Assembly: GCF_001578935.1 (NCBI RefSeq)
Contig: NZ_KQ969521.1
Coordinates: 789,777 to 853,776, forward strand
From: Streptococcus oralis
Lineage (GTDB): Bacteria > Bacillota > Bacilli > Lactobacillales > Streptococcaceae
Length of the DNA: 64,000 bases
Direction: 5' to 3'
Shown: piece after piece, positions 44,877 through 53,961 of the stretch
Numbering within the stretch: position 1 is the first letter of the stretch
Layout: each line of letters opens with the position of its first letter
Program-made: the position numbers and the translations under genes
Notes under the pieces: generated by a model
The model's database searches: none
What the model was told of the DNA's origin: nothing
The model's input: the letters and a program-made list of their open reading frames with translations, nothing else

Positions 44877-45746
44877 TTATAGGTAAAGTAGTTTAAATAA
44901 TGCTACTGCTGCAATACCCGCTGCAATTGGAGCTACAACTGGAACCCATGCATACCACCATTTTGAATCACCCTTGTGTTGACCAAGAACTGATTTTGGA
45001 AGGAGTTCGTGAAGAAGACGTGGTCCAAAGTCACGAGCTGGGTTCAAACCAGGTCCAGTAGGTCCACCAAGTGAAGTTACCAAGGCCATCACTAGGAAAC
45101 CAAGTGCCAAGTGCGCAACTGAAATCCCAGCAGCTGTATGTGGAGCTACTTGAGCTTTCACTGCCAATTCACTTAAATCAACAGTTTGTCCAGCTTGAGT
45201 AGCCATTTGTTTCATGTATTGAAGAACCTCAGCACCAAAGAAGTTTTTAGTCAAACCAAGTGCTGCAAAGAAAAGAACAAATGAACCTACAAACTCATTG
45301 AGGAATCCGTTAATAGTAGCTGCAAAACGTGATTCTTTTGTACCGTGGTCGATGCTTGAAATTGTTGAGAAGGTACCCAAGATATTGTTAGGGTTTTCTG
45401 TCTTCAAGTAGTAAGGACGGTGAGTCGCTACAACCAAAGCTTGACCGAAGATTGCTCCCAAAACTTGTGCTAGGATGTAATATGGTACTTGCTCCCAAGA
45501 GAAAAGTCCACTAACAGCAAGTCCAAGAGTGAAAGCTGGGTTGATGTGGTTACCAGATACATTACCAAACATCAAAGCTGGGATCATAACCCCCATACCA
45601 TAACCAACCGCGATAACGAGCCAGCCACTTTGGTGACCTTTCGTACCTTTAAGTTCAACGTTAGCAACTGCACCATTACCAAGAATGATCAAAATAGCAG
45701 TTCCCAAGAATTCTGTGGCATATTTAATAGCCCATGTAAAATCCAT
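44877..45746 (-). CDS. glpF: glycerol facilitator / aquaglyceroporin
   Basis: 289 residues, six membrane helices. The two half-helix motifs are HINPAF (first NPA) and GLNPARDFGPR (second NPA plus the Asp after Arg typical of glycerol facilitators). Longer than E. coli GlpF by an insertion between helices 3 and 5 (about residues 120-200), as in other lactic acid bacteria. No glpK or glpO neighbour, so it is on its own. A cre-like site lies upstream of its promoter. Confidence 0.93.
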   Translation of the reverse strand: MDFTWAIKYATEFLGTAILIILGNGAVANVELKGTKGHQSGWLVIAVGYGMGVMIPALMFGNVSGNHINPAFTLGLAVSGLFSWEQVPYYILAQVLGAIFGQALVVATHRPYYLKTENPNNILGTFSTISSIDHGTKESRFAATINGFLNEFVGSFVLFFAALGLTKNFFGAEVLQYMKQMATQAGQTVDLSELAVKAQVAPHTAAGISVAHLALGFLVMALVTSLGGPTGPGLNPARDFGPRLLHELLPKSVLGQHKGDSKWWYAWVPVVAPIAAGIAAVALFKLLYL

Positions 45747-45783
45747 TTGATAGATTCTCCTTAAATTTTTTTAGACATTCCTT

Positions 45784-45812
45784 ATTCTATCAATTTTTAG
45801 GCCTTTTAGCAA
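45784..45812 (-). promoter_or_regulatory. glpF promoter
   Basis: TTGCTA, exact 17-base spacer, TAGAAT on the minus strand; AAGGAGAA is the ribosome site. Confidence 0.7.
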
Positions 45813-45834
45813 TATCTTTTCTAAAAGAATCTAT

Positions 45835-45848
45835 GGAAAACGCTTTAT
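45835..45848. promoter_or_regulatory. possible cre (CcpA) site upstream of glpF
   Basis: GGAAAACGCTTTAT resembles the palindromic consensus TGAAAACGCTTTCA at 11 of 14 positions, centred about 30 bases upstream of the -35. Weak evidence. Confidence 0.3.
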
Positions 45849-45863
45849 TTAACTTATCTTTAA

Positions 45864-45902
45864 GAATAGGATGAAAGGAGTCAAACTCCTTTCATCCTAT
45901 TC
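45864..45902. terminator. 17-bp perfect inverted repeat after the ATP-grasp gene
   Basis: GAATAGGATGAAAGGAG and its exact complement around a TCAAA loop, one base from the stop codon. A very stable hairpin but without a good T-run, so it may act as a terminator or protect the mRNA 3' end. Confidence 0.65.
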
Positions 45903-45903
45903 G

Positions 45904-47070
45904 TTATTCTTGACGTTGACCAAAGTCTACAATCATCTGCTCCATCTTTTGGCGACTCGGAGTAGTCAGCATATAAAGGTAGTCCCCTTGTAGCTCTGCA
46001 AAGGCTGCGGGCATGATTTTTTTGACCTTGAATTGCTGGCTGTACTTAGCAAGCAAGTCTTCTTCTGAATAGGCATAGTTTGTATTGGCACGACGTGATG
46101 TAGCTAAACAGTATTGTGGTTCAAACTCTGATGCTGGGAACTCTTCACCTGCAACAATCGTCGCATAACCTCGATAGAGGTCCAAGGAGTGAGCGAAGTT
46201 ATAAACATCAATGGTAAAACCACCTGCAGGACGGTTATTGTACTCAATGGCAATGTAGTCGTCCCCGTCACGGAAGAACTCGATATGGAAAAAGCGTTCT
46301 CTCATTCCAAATTCCTTGACTATGGCCTCACCATACTTGCGCAGTTTGGGATCCATATCCTTGAGTACATAGTAGGAATTGTCCATCTTATAAATCATGA
46401 GATCAAGTGGTGTATGGGCGTAGTCAAAAGTCGTTGAAAAGACGATATTACCATCCTTGTCCACAAGTCCGTCAAAGGTACAGATTTCGCTAGAAGTGAC
46501 AAATTTCTCAAAGAAATACACGGTTGAATGGTCCCATTCAGCCTTAAAGTGATTTACATCGTCTTCTGTCTCAAGCTTAAAGGTCGCTGCTGCTCCCACT
46601 CCATTGTCAGGTTTGGCAATCATTGGTAGACCGATTTCGTTCACAGCTTTATTCACATCTGCTTCCGTCTGGATAACAGCACCAGGTACCACAGGGACGC
46701 CTGCTTTTTTGAAAAGTTTCTTCATCTCAGACTTATATTTCGTCTTTTTGAGATCCTCTGGTTTGGCACCAAAAACATTGAATTGCTCTCTGAGTGTTGC
46801 GTCCAGCTCAAGCCAGTATTCATTGTGAGATTCGATGCGGTCGATTGGTCCATGCTTGTAGAACAGAAAGGCAACTGCACGCTTGACTTCGTCTATGTTC
46901 TCAAGATTGTCTACACGGAAATACTCGGTTAGGCTATTGCGCAAAGGTTCATCTAGTTGCTCGTAAGGCTCCTGACCAATTCCCAAAACGGTGATGCCTT
47001 TATTGGCTAGCTCGATGGTAAATTGTTGGAAGTTTTGCGGATAGTAGGGAGAAATAACAAGGTAATTCAT
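45904..47070 (-). CDS. ATP-grasp carboxylate-amine ligase of unknown product
   Basis: 388 residues from MNYLVISPYYPQNFQ at 47070 (AAAGGAG, seven bases upstream). PreATP-grasp Rossmann-like N-terminus (residues 1-105), then ATP-grasp: KKLFKKAGVPVVPG, MIAKPDNGVGAAATFKL, EIC...FDGLVDKDG, and the metal-binding VE-like end HIEFFRDGDDYIAIEYNNRPAG (E..E.N.R). Such enzymes join a carboxylate to an amine via an acyl phosphate. Third gene of an operon with two esterase-like hydrolases; no family function is known to me. Confidence 0.82.
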   Translation of the reverse strand: MNYLVISPYYPQNFQQFTIELANKGITVLGIGQEPYEQLDEPLRNSLTEYFRVDNLENIDEVKRAVAFLFYKHGPIDRIESHNEYWLELDATLREQFNVFGAKPEDLKKTKYKSEMKKLFKKAGVPVVPGAVIQTEADVNKAVNEIGLPMIAKPDNGVGAAATFKLETEDDVNHFKAEWDHSTVYFFEKFVTSSEICTFDGLVDKDGNIVFSTTFDYAHTPLDLMIYKMDNSYYVLKDMDPKLRKYGEAIVKEFGMRERFFHIEFFRDGDDYIAIEYNNRPAGGFTIDVYNFAHSLDLYRGYATIVAGEEFPASEFEPQYCLATSRRANTNYAYSEEDLLAKYSQQFKVKKIMPAAFAELQGDYLYMLTTPSRQKMEQMIVDFGQRQE

Positions 47071-47824
47071 AGGCAACTCCTTTTATAGATACAGGTGTCC
47101 AAAGAAAATAGGGCATTTGTTTGCGCCACCATTCCCAGTCGTGGGCGACATCGTGTCCCCATTCAGCAAACCAGGCTGGAATTTGTTTCTGGTCAAAGGC
47201 TTCTTTAAGCTTGTAGAAAGATGGTAGACCGTCTTGTTCCCAGGCACCAAGTCCCGTACAAACGACGATTTCTGCCTGACGGTAACGATCAATAAACCAG
47301 CCGTCGTTTTGATTCCAGATATAATCAACAGGTGAGTTTTGGTAAATTGCATCGTCATTGTAGTAATCACCAACGAAGAAACGTGCGTCGTAAACACCAC
47401 TGAGGGCAATCACCTTGGTAAAGACATCTGGATGCTGGAGAAAGAAATTGAGTGCATGGTAAGCCCCCATCGAGCAACCTGTCGTCATCATTCCGTCAAA
47501 CCAACCTGTCTTATGCTTGATAAAAGGAATGGCCTCCTCAATCACATAGCGTTCGTAGGCACGATGCATCTCCGCTTGGTCATGACCATTTTTCCAAGTG
47601 GCTAGCCAGCTCTCACTGTCTACGCTGGAGAGAGTAAAGAACTGGACGCGTCCCTCCTCGATAAAGGAAGCACAGGCATCTATCATACCAAAATCATAGT
47701 ATTCGTTGTGACTGCCACCAGATGAAGCAAAAACAACAACTGGAATCCCAGCATGTCCATAACGGTTGAGGTACATTTCACGGTTGAGATTGCCACTCCA
47801 GTGGCTGAGGTTTTCAATATGCAT
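47000..47824 (-). CDS. esterase-like alpha/beta hydrolase, 3' end apparently frameshifted
   Basis: 274 residues as the frame now reads, overlapping the next gene by 71 bases. Esterase-D-type fold with nucleophile elbow GCSMG (about residue 118) and the Asp and His of the triad in the C-terminal third (WGHDVAHDWEWW). After QMPYFL the frame runs on into unrelated residues; dropping one base near 47099-47106 would give PYFLGHLYL and a stop at 47083, 12 bases before the next ATG. Lies 18 bases after the other esterase gene. Confidence 0.75.
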   Translation of the reverse strand: MHIENLSHWSGNLNREMYLNRYGHAGIPVVVFASSGGSHNEYYDFGMIDACASFIEEGRVQFFTLSSVDSESWLATWKNGHDQAEMHRAYERYVIEEAIPFIKHKTGWFDGMMTTGCSMGAYHALNFFLQHPDVFTKVIALSGVYDARFFVGDYYNDDAIYQNSPVDYIWNQNDGWFIDRYRQAEIVVCTGLGAWEQDGLPSFYKLKEAFDQKQIPAWFAEWGHDVAHDWEWWRKQMPYFLWTPVSIKGVAYELPCYFSLLSAKLPTIYHRASQ

Positions 47825-47842
47825 ATTTTCTCCTTTCTTAAC

Positions 47843-48667
47843 TTACCATTTCTCTGCAAAAAATCGGAGACAGTCTGGCAAATTTTCCGACCAAGGGATT
47901 TCACTATGGATGGCACCAGACTGAACTTTCAAGACAAGATTATCCAAGCCTACTCCACCCGCAATCAAATCACGGTAATAGCGAAGCGACGAGTCGATAT
48001 AGGCTTGCTTGATGTTGTCAGCCATCAAGGTCTTGTCCGTATCGTCTGCTTCTTCTGTTCCTACATAGATGAAAATGCGCTGTTCAGGCGACAATTTCTT
48101 ACGCTCGATATAGCGGTTAAAGGCTTCTTGGTGAAGCCAATTGGCAGATGAGAAGATACCTAGACAACCAATTCGGTCTTGGTACTCTAGTCCGATAAAC
48201 TGGGTGATATTGCCTCCTAGCGACGAACCAATCATAGCCGTGTGCTGGCGATCAGCTTTGGTACGATAGGTTTCATCGATAAAAGGCTTGACCACCTCCA
48301 TGACAAACTCGGCATACTCCACACCCTTACCACCAAACTGCTGACCTGGGATAGGAGATTCTTGAAACTTCCAAGCTGCATACTCATTCATCCGCCCCAT
48401 ACCATCATTATCTATGGCAACGACAATCATGCGACTGATATCAGGATTCCGCTTAATGGCCGGAATAATCTTCCAAGAGTGCCCGATATAAGACTCCTTG
48501 CTGTAAAAGACATTTTGCCCATCATGAAAGTAAACTACAGGATAAAAACGGTCTGTGTCTTTCTCGTAGTCCTTAGGCAGAAGAACACGCACACGACGCT
48601 CTTTTCCAGTATAAGGAACCTTGAGTTTGTGTTCTTTCATTTTTAAATAAAAGTAGGAATGATTCAT
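47843..48667 (-). CDS. esterase-D family alpha/beta hydrolase
   Basis: 274 residues from MNHSYFYLKMKEHKLKVPY; an in-frame TTG at 48691 and a later ATG at 48640 are alternatives. Putative esterase fold: PVVYFHDGQNVF, VVAIDNDG, nucleophile elbow IGSSLGG (GSSLG), then a C-terminal His in SGAIHSEIPW. No signal peptide, so cytoplasmic. Relatives include acetyl esterases and enterochelin-esterase-like proteins. First gene of the esterase-esterase-ATP-grasp unit. Product not known. Confidence 0.82.
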   Translation of the reverse strand: MNHSYFYLKMKEHKLKVPYTGKERRVRVLLPKDYEKDTDRFYPVVYFHDGQNVFYSKESYIGHSWKIIPAIKRNPDISRMIVVAIDNDGMGRMNEYAAWKFQESPIPGQQFGGKGVEYAEFVMEVVKPFIDETYRTKADRQHTAMIGSSLGGNITQFIGLEYQDRIGCLGIFSSANWLHQEAFNRYIERKKLSPEQRIFIYVGTEEADDTDKTLMADNIKQAYIDSSLRYYRDLIAGGVGLDNLVLKVQSGAIHSEIPWSENLPDCLRFFAEKW

Positions 48668-48720
48668 TGTCAGAAAACTCTCTATATTCAAAATTTTATC
48701 TTATTATACCATAAAAATAG

Positions 48721-48765
48721 AAAAAAAGTCAGTTAATGTCCATTTTAAGGATAAATAACTAACTT
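48721..48765 (-). terminator. thiI terminator
   Basis: AAAGTTAGTTA pairs with TAACTGACTTT around an 20-odd-base loop, then a seven-base T-run on the minus strand. Confidence 0.65.
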
Positions 48766-48803
48766 TCTTCATTTGTTTTTCTGAATTCTTCTGGATTTTC
48801 TGA

Positions 48804-50018
48804 TTAGAGGAGATTGTCAATTAACTCATCGACAGCATCTTTTTCAACCTGGGGAGTGATTTCAGTAATCATAATCCCAGCCACTGCTCGCTCAACCAAG
48901 CCTTCAACATCCATGCGTTTTTCATACTGCTCTGCATTCTCTATCTTAGGATTGGTCTTAGGACGGTCAGGTGCAAAAATAGTACAGCAGTCCTCAAAAG
49001 GCTGGATTGAAATTTCAAAGGTATCGATTTCCTGCGCGATATCAATGATTTCCAACTTGTCCATGGTAACCACGGGACGAATGATAGGAGTGCTGGTCAC
49101 AGCGTTGATAGTCTGCATGCTTTCCAAGGTCTGGCTGGCTACTTGACCAAGACTTTCCCCATTAATGATAATTAAACCATTTCGTATCTCACGAATACGG
49201 TCGGTAATCCGCATCATAAAACGACGCGTCAAGGTCATGAGGTAGGCTTCTGGCGCTTTAGCCTTGATTTCCTCTTGAATCTCTGTGAAAGGCACCTCGA
49301 TAAACTGGATATTGCCGCCAAACTTGGTCAATTTACGGGTCAAATCTTGGGCTTTCTTAAGGGCACCAGGACTCGTGTATGGCGGACTGGCAAAGTGAAC
49401 CGCCTCAATATCTACCCCTCGTTTAAGAGCAAGATAACCTGCCACAGGTGAGTCAATCCCTCCTGACAACATGAGTATACCTTTACCAGAAGTTCCCACA
49501 GGCAAGCCACCTGCTCCACGAATAGTTTCATAAGAAAGATAAGCCGCTTCCTCACGAATCTCCACCTGAAGATTGATATCAGGATTTTTCATTTGAGCTT
49601 GGACATTTGGAATAGCTTCGAATACTGCTCCACCGAGAGTTTGATTGAGTTCACGACTGTCAAGTTCAAAGTTGTGGTCGCTACGCTTACTAGAAATCTT
49701 AAAGGTCATACCTTCCTTGTAGATATCTGTCATAATCTCTTGGACAGAAGACTTCAGAATTTCCACAGACTTTTCTACCTTATAAACAGGAGAAAAGTTT
49801 TGAATTCCAAAGACTTGTTTTAGTGATTCTGCAACTGCTATGTAGTCGGCTCCATTCAGGTAAGCGTGAGCACGGTCGCGATCAGCTGTCACCTTAACTT
49901 GGGGATAGATAGACAAAACGTCCGAGATATTATTACGAAGTTTGTTGATGAAACGCATACGGTTTTTGCCCTTGGTTGACAACTCTCCGTAGCGAATCAT
50001 AATTTCTGAATACTGCAT
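48804..50018 (-). CDS. thiI: tRNA 4-thiouridine synthase ThiI (short form)
   Basis: 404 residues. N-terminal ferredoxin-like and THUMP domains (to about 165) and a PP-loop ATPase domain with [18 protein letters not shown]. It lacks the C-terminal rhodanese domain of E. coli ThiI, as in Bacillus, where a dedicated desulfurase passes sulfur directly. That partner lies immediately upstream (8 bases). Makes s4U8 in t[15 protein letters not shown] near the C-terminus holds the only paired cysteines. Confidence 0.95.
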   Translation of the reverse strand: MQYSEIMIRYGELSTKGKNRMRFINKLRNNISDVLSIYPQVKVTADRDRAHAYLNGADYIAVAESLKQVFGIQNFSPVYKVEKSVEILKSSVQEIMTDIYKEGMTFKISSKRSDHNFELDSRELNQTLGGAVFEAIPNVQAQMKNPDINLQVEIREEAAYLSYETIRGAGGLPVGTSGKGILMLSGGIDSPVAGYLALKRGVDIEAVHFASPPYTSPGALKKAQDLTRKLTKFGGNIQFIEVPFTEIQEEIKAKAPEAYLMTLTRRFMMRITDRIREIRNGLIIINGESLGQVASQTLESMQTINAVTSTPIIRPVVTMDKLEIIDIAQEIDTFEISIQPFEDCCTIFAPDRPKTNPKIENAEQYEKRMDVEGLVERAVAGIMITEITPQVEKDAVDELIDNLL

Positions 50019-50026
50019 GGATACTC

Positions 50027-51169
50027 CTATCTTACTTTTCTAGTTTGATTGTAAATTAATTTTAGCTTGGTCAAGAACTGCTCAACCTGACTCATATCAT
50101 TTTCAAGGTCCAGACTGAGACGTACGGCGGACTGAGCCTTGTCATTATTCACTCCCATAGCGATCAAGGTTCCCGCAGGTTTCCCTGCCTTGGACGAGCA
50201 AGCAGAGGTCGTGGAAATGAAAATATCGTAGTCTTCAAAAGCGTGAACAATGACTTCACCACGCACGCCCTTGATCCCAAAAGTCAGGATATGAGGGGCA
50301 AACTCCTCCTCATCCGAAAAGACCAAAATATCGGGATAATCGAAAAGAGCTTGGCGAATAACGGCCTTCATCTGGGCTGTCTTGCTCGCGAACAAGTCCT
50401 GTTTCTCCATAGCCAAACGAAGAGCCTTAGCCGTAGCAGCAATCCCAGCGACATTTTCAGTCGTCGAACGATAATCACGCTCCTGACCGCCACCCGTTAA
50501 CAAAGGCGTAATTTTCTTGCCAGACTTAACATAGACAAAGCCAACACCACGGACACCATGAAATTTGTGGCTAGAGAAAGTAGCAAAATCTACTCGGTCC
50601 GTCAAATACTTGTCTGTCGGGATCTTAGCCAGAGCTTGAACGCCATCAACGTGGAAAGAAATGGTCGGCTTATCTGCCAAAAGTTCTGAGATAGCCTTGA
50701 TAGGTTGAATAGAGCCGATTTCATTGTTTACTGCCATGATAGAAACGAGGGTCGTATCAGGGCGAATCAAACTTCCTAACGCCTCCACATCCACAAATCC
50801 CTTATCATCTACTGGAGCAAAGTCCACCTCAAAACCTTGACTTTTCAGCCAAAGAGCTGACTCCTTGACCGCAGGATGTTCAATAGCTGATACGATAATG
50901 TGCTTGCCAAACTGGGCTTTTTCAAAGGCCACACCTTTGATGACCCAGTTATCTCCTTCTGTTCCACCAGAGGTAAAGAAGATTTCCTCACTCTTCTTGC
51001 CAATCAAATCTGCAATTTGCTGCCGGGAAGCATCTAAAATTCGTGTTGCCTGATCTCCCAAACGATGGAGACTAGACGGATTTCCTACAATTTTTGAAGC
51101 GACCTGCATGTAAGTTTCAAGTGCTTCAGGATAAGGCTTGGTTGTCGCCGAATTATCAAAGTAGATCAT
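50027..51169 (-). CDS. cysteine desulfurase (NifS/IscS-like, NifZ type)
   Basis: 380 residues, aminotransferase class V. PLP lysine in FSSHKFHG, opening [18 protein letters not shown], and the catalytic Cys in the loop [13 protein letters not shown]. Generates persulfide sulfur from cysteine. Co-transcribed with the short ThiI and so most likely its sulfur donor, as NifZ is in Bacillus subtilis; the general Suf desulfurase is elsewhere. Confidence 0.93.
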   Translation of the reverse strand: MIYFDNSATTKPYPEALETYMQVASKIVGNPSSLHRLGDQATRILDASRQQIADLIGKKSEEIFFTSGGTEGDNWVIKGVAFEKAQFGKHIIVSAIEHPAVKESALWLKSQGFEVDFAPVDDKGFVDVEALGSLIRPDTTLVSIMAVNNEIGSIQPIKAISELLADKPTISFHVDGVQALAKIPTDKYLTDRVDFATFSSHKFHGVRGVGFVYVKSGKKITPLLTGGGQERDYRSTTENVAGIAATAKALRLAMEKQDLFASKTAQMKAVIRQALFDYPDILVFSDEEEFAPHILTFGIKGVRGEVIVHAFEDYDIFISTTSACSSKAGKPAGTLIAMGVNNDKAQSAVRLSLDLENDMSQVEQFLTKLKLIYNQTRKVR

Positions 51170-51201
51170 GTTTTCTCACGCTTTCTAAAATCACTCCCTC
51201 T

Positions 51202-51230
51202 ATTGTATCACGAAAAGAGACCTGCGACAA
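51202..51230 (-). promoter_or_regulatory. promoter of the desulfurase-thiI operon
   Basis: TTGTCG, exact 17-base spacer, TACAAT on the minus strand. Confidence 0.65.
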
Positions 51231-51263
51231 GAAAGGGCAATGTTTACATTAATCTGAATAACA

Positions 51264-51296
51264 TAAAATACTCTTGATACCATCACCAAGAGTATT
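51264..51296 (-). terminator. terminator after the bacteriocin gene
   Basis: AATACTCTTG / CAAGAGTATT perfect stem, 10-base loop, TTTTA on the minus strand. Confidence 0.8.
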
Positions 51297-51329
51297 CTGT
51301 TTCATTCTATCTAACTTTGATTATCTCTA

Positions 51330-51708
51330 TTAAAAATCTAAAGAAAAGTAATGTTGTCCGCCCCAGAGATTAACCGCTCCCCAAGGAGAATTGACTCCTA
51401 CACCTATCTGGACTGTACCATTTGCACGTTGACCATAGGGAATCGAACTTTTCCAAGTGGAACGATTGCTGATCGTATTAGGAAACCAAGCCCAGTCAGT
51501 GAAATACATATTTGACACACTGCCACTATAAGCATAAGAATAGCCAGAAGCATGAAAAGTCACATTAAGAACATTCAAACCTACCAAACTATACCCATCT
51601 AAAGAACTAGATTTACTGACATATCCTGCATGTACCTGATTTGAGAATGTTACCAATAGGCTAGTAAACACCGCTACAATGATTTTCTTTATTATCTTCT
51701 TGTTTCAT
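51330..51708 (-). pseudogene. lactococcin-972-like bacteriocin with a one-base frameshift at its start
   Basis: The mature region (GYVSKSSSLDGYSL ... WGGQHYFSLDF, about 95 residues, Trp/Tyr/Ser/Gly-rich with no cysteines) fits the lactococcin 972 family of cell-wall-synthesis-blocking bacteriocins. The ATG at 51708 has GAGGTG seven bases upstream but is out of frame and ends after 15 codons. In the bacteriocin frame the upstream codons read KKIIKKIIVAVFTSLLVTF, then NQVHA: a full signal peptide, preceded by TGA. Deleting one base (for example the C at 51702) gives MKKKIIKKIIV and restores the gene. An internal GTG start would lose the signal n-region. Confidence 0.8.
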
Positions 51709-51750
51709 GATGACACCTCATCCATTCTTTCGGATAGTATCCACCACTGT

Positions 51751-53802
51751 TTACCTACAAGTTGTGGATATAGGAAGTAAGCCACTGATGATCAGTACTG
51801 AAACTGATAAGCCAATTAAAGTGAAAACGGAAGTTAGATAGAATTGAAAAACAGCAGAGATTTCCAATTGAAGCACTTGAATGGCTAAAATGGAAAGAAT
51901 AACGAGAACACAACTTGCTAAGAGCGAAATCGTTTTACTATAACCGATTAATTCTTTTAAGAAAAGCCAAACAATATTCTGAGTACTGTATCCTAAAGAT
52001 TTTAAAATCCCTACTTCAAAGCGTCGAGGACGATTGAGCAAAAAGAAAACAAAGGACAATACTGCGATGACAAGGATGAGAAGGACTAGGGAGAGTAGCA
52101 TTAAAAATTGCCTTATATAGGTGAGTCCTTTATTAAATTCTTCATAGTTTTCATATGAGGATAGAATGGTAATTTGTGGAGAGATGGCTCTTATCCTGCT
52201 CAATTCTTCAGGAATAGCACCGCTATCCTTTAGCAACACATGAACAGCACTCGGCATCCATGATTTCAAAGGAAAACCATCCAAAGTCATCTTCGTCATG
52301 GGATGCTGTTGAATTGCTTTATTTTGCAATTCTTCCATTTCAGCAATATTCATAAATAGGGTGTTCCCATGAGGGGAATATTCAAACGGATAACTTTTTT
52401 TAACGATGCCTAAAACAGGATAGGTTTTCTCCACTTTGACAAATAAATCGCCATCTCCTTTCAATACATTCCCCTCTTTCTCTATACTGGATTCATATAA
52501 AGAAATTGGAATGTAAAAAGTCAGTGTCACGGTAGAACCCGATACGATATTGGGTAGTTTTTCATCTGAAATGAACTGCTCAGATAGATAAATCCCTTTT
52601 TCATTGCTCCTATCAAAATACTCTATCTGCCTCTGTGTTGTATTTGTCTGATACAAGGGTTGAATTGAAAAATTTCTTGTCAAACTTCTGGTCTGACCAT
52701 CAATCGTCAAAGTTGGCTGAAAGTTCTTTTGAAGTTGTGAATAGTCTTTTGAATTATCAAACGTCATCCCTAAAGAGAGAAACTCTATATAAGGCTTAAC
52801 GGTTTGAATATTCTGACTTGTGCTAATTGAGGTGATTTCCTCCTTATCAAAACTGAGAAAATCATCCAATACTTTTGTAGTTTTTAAATGAAGCGAATCA
52901 TGAATCACCAAGAAGCCATTTTCGAGTGAGTTGTTCACCAGTTGGTGATACTTATCTGCAAATAAGGACTGAAAATGAATAGAAGTGACTGCTATAGCAA
53001 CTACAAATGCGATAAAAAATGCTAATAATCTAGGTAAAAAAGGTCTTCTATGCTTCAAAACGGATAATTTTGTGTGAGAAGGTAACAAATGGGAAGACCA
53101 TTTTTTAGAATCCTTTCTCCCTTCATCAGAATTCAAAATATGACCATTCCCAACTAATTGATGGTCTTTAAAATGAAGCTGAACATCTCCTTTTTCAATC
53201 ATCGCCTCATCATGTGAAACAATCAATACAATTTTATGATATTTGTGAGCTAGATCAATCAACAAAGAGGAGACTTTTTCTCTATTTTCTTTATCCAAGG
53301 AACTTGTTGGTTCATCAGCTAGGATGAGAGTCTTTTCTGTAACTAAGGCTCTTGCGATTGCCACTCGTTGTTCTTCACCACCGGATAAATCTTCTGGATA
53401 AGCATGCTTTAAAGAAGAAATCTGTAAATCCGCCAATACTGTATCAATTTTGCTTTCTATTTCATCTGGACCCAAGTCATAAAAGTTTAAAGCTAGTCTT
53501 AAATTTTCATATACGGCCAAATCATTTATTAGATTTTGACCTTGAAATACAAAGGCGATTTCTTCAGCTATAAAGGCAGAGACTGATTTCTTATTTTCGG
53601 TATCAATCTCTTTTCCATCAAAGAAATAGGAAACACTAGGGTCACTAGCAGAGATTAAACCAATTTTATTTAGTAAAGAAGATTTTCCTACGCCCGACTT
53701 CCCATATATTGTATATACTTTTCCCCTTTCAAATATCAAATCTGTCGGCTCTAGCAACTGCCTACCTGTAAAAGAAAGACTCAAGTTTCTGATTTCGAAC
53801 AT
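51751..53802 (-). CDS. ABC transporter, fused ATPase and FtsX/MacB-like permease
   Basis: 683 residues. ATPase domain 1-225: Walker A GKSGVGKSS (34-42), signature LSGGEEQRV, Walker B LILADEPTSSLD. Then a MacB-like permease: one helix at about 258-278, a large outer domain (to about 560), and three helices near the C-terminus (RRFEVGILKSLGYS precedes the second). Lies 42 bases upstream of the bacteriocin gene in the same direction. Lactococcin-972 loci normally carry an ABC ATPase and a membrane protein as immunity/export functions; here one polypeptide seems to combine them. Confidence 0.82.
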   Translation of the reverse strand: MFEIRNLSLSFTGRQLLEPTDLIFERGKVYTIYGKSGVGKSSLLNKIGLISASDPSVSYFFDGKEIDTENKKSVSAFIAEEIAFVFQGQNLINDLAVYENLRLALNFYDLGPDEIESKIDTVLADLQISSLKHAYPEDLSGGEEQRVAIARALVTEKTLILADEPTSSLDKENREKVSSLLIDLAHKYHKIVLIVSHDEAMIEKGDVQLHFKDHQLVGNGHILNSDEGRKDSKKWSSHLLPSHTKLSVLKHRRPFLPRLLAFFIAFVVAIAVTSIHFQSLFADKYHQLVNNSLENGFLVIHDSLHLKTTKVLDDFLSFDKEEITSISTSQNIQTVKPYIEFLSLGMTFDNSKDYSQLQKNFQPTLTIDGQTRSLTRNFSIQPLYQTNTTQRQIEYFDRSNEKGIYLSEQFISDEKLPNIVSGSTVTLTFYIPISLYESSIEKEGNVLKGDGDLFVKVEKTYPVLGIVKKSYPFEYSPHGNTLFMNIAEMEELQNKAIQQHPMTKMTLDGFPLKSWMPSAVHVLLKDSGAIPEELSRIRAISPQITILSSYENYEEFNKGLTYIRQFLMLLSLVLLILVIAVLSFVFFLLNRPRRFEVGILKSLGYSTQNIVWLFLKELIGYSKTISLLASCVLVILSILAIQVLQLEISAVFQFYLTSVFTLIGLSVSVLIISGLLPISTTCR

Positions 53803-53931
53803 AAAACGCCCTCCTTTTTGTAACCGCTTTCTTAATTTTACTTTATCATAAATTATATTTATTTCAACTAAGACTACTGAAGTTCGTGTAGAAAAATCTC
53901 CTTCTTTTAAGATTTTTTTAAAGAAATGAGG

Positions 53932-53937
53932 TATAAT
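53932..53937 (+). promoter_or_regulatory. -10 element of the small anchored protein gene
   Basis: Perfect TATAAT 24 bases before the ATG at 53962, preceded by TGAGG; no good -35. AAAGGAGAG is the ribosome site. Confidence 0.5.
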
Positions 53938-53961
53938 AAATCATAATCAAAGGAGAGTATC

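Noticed and set aside
47083-47409. A separate 108-codon frame within the second esterase
   Set aside because: It is the shifted frame of the esterase; only its last nine codons are likely to be the true gene end.
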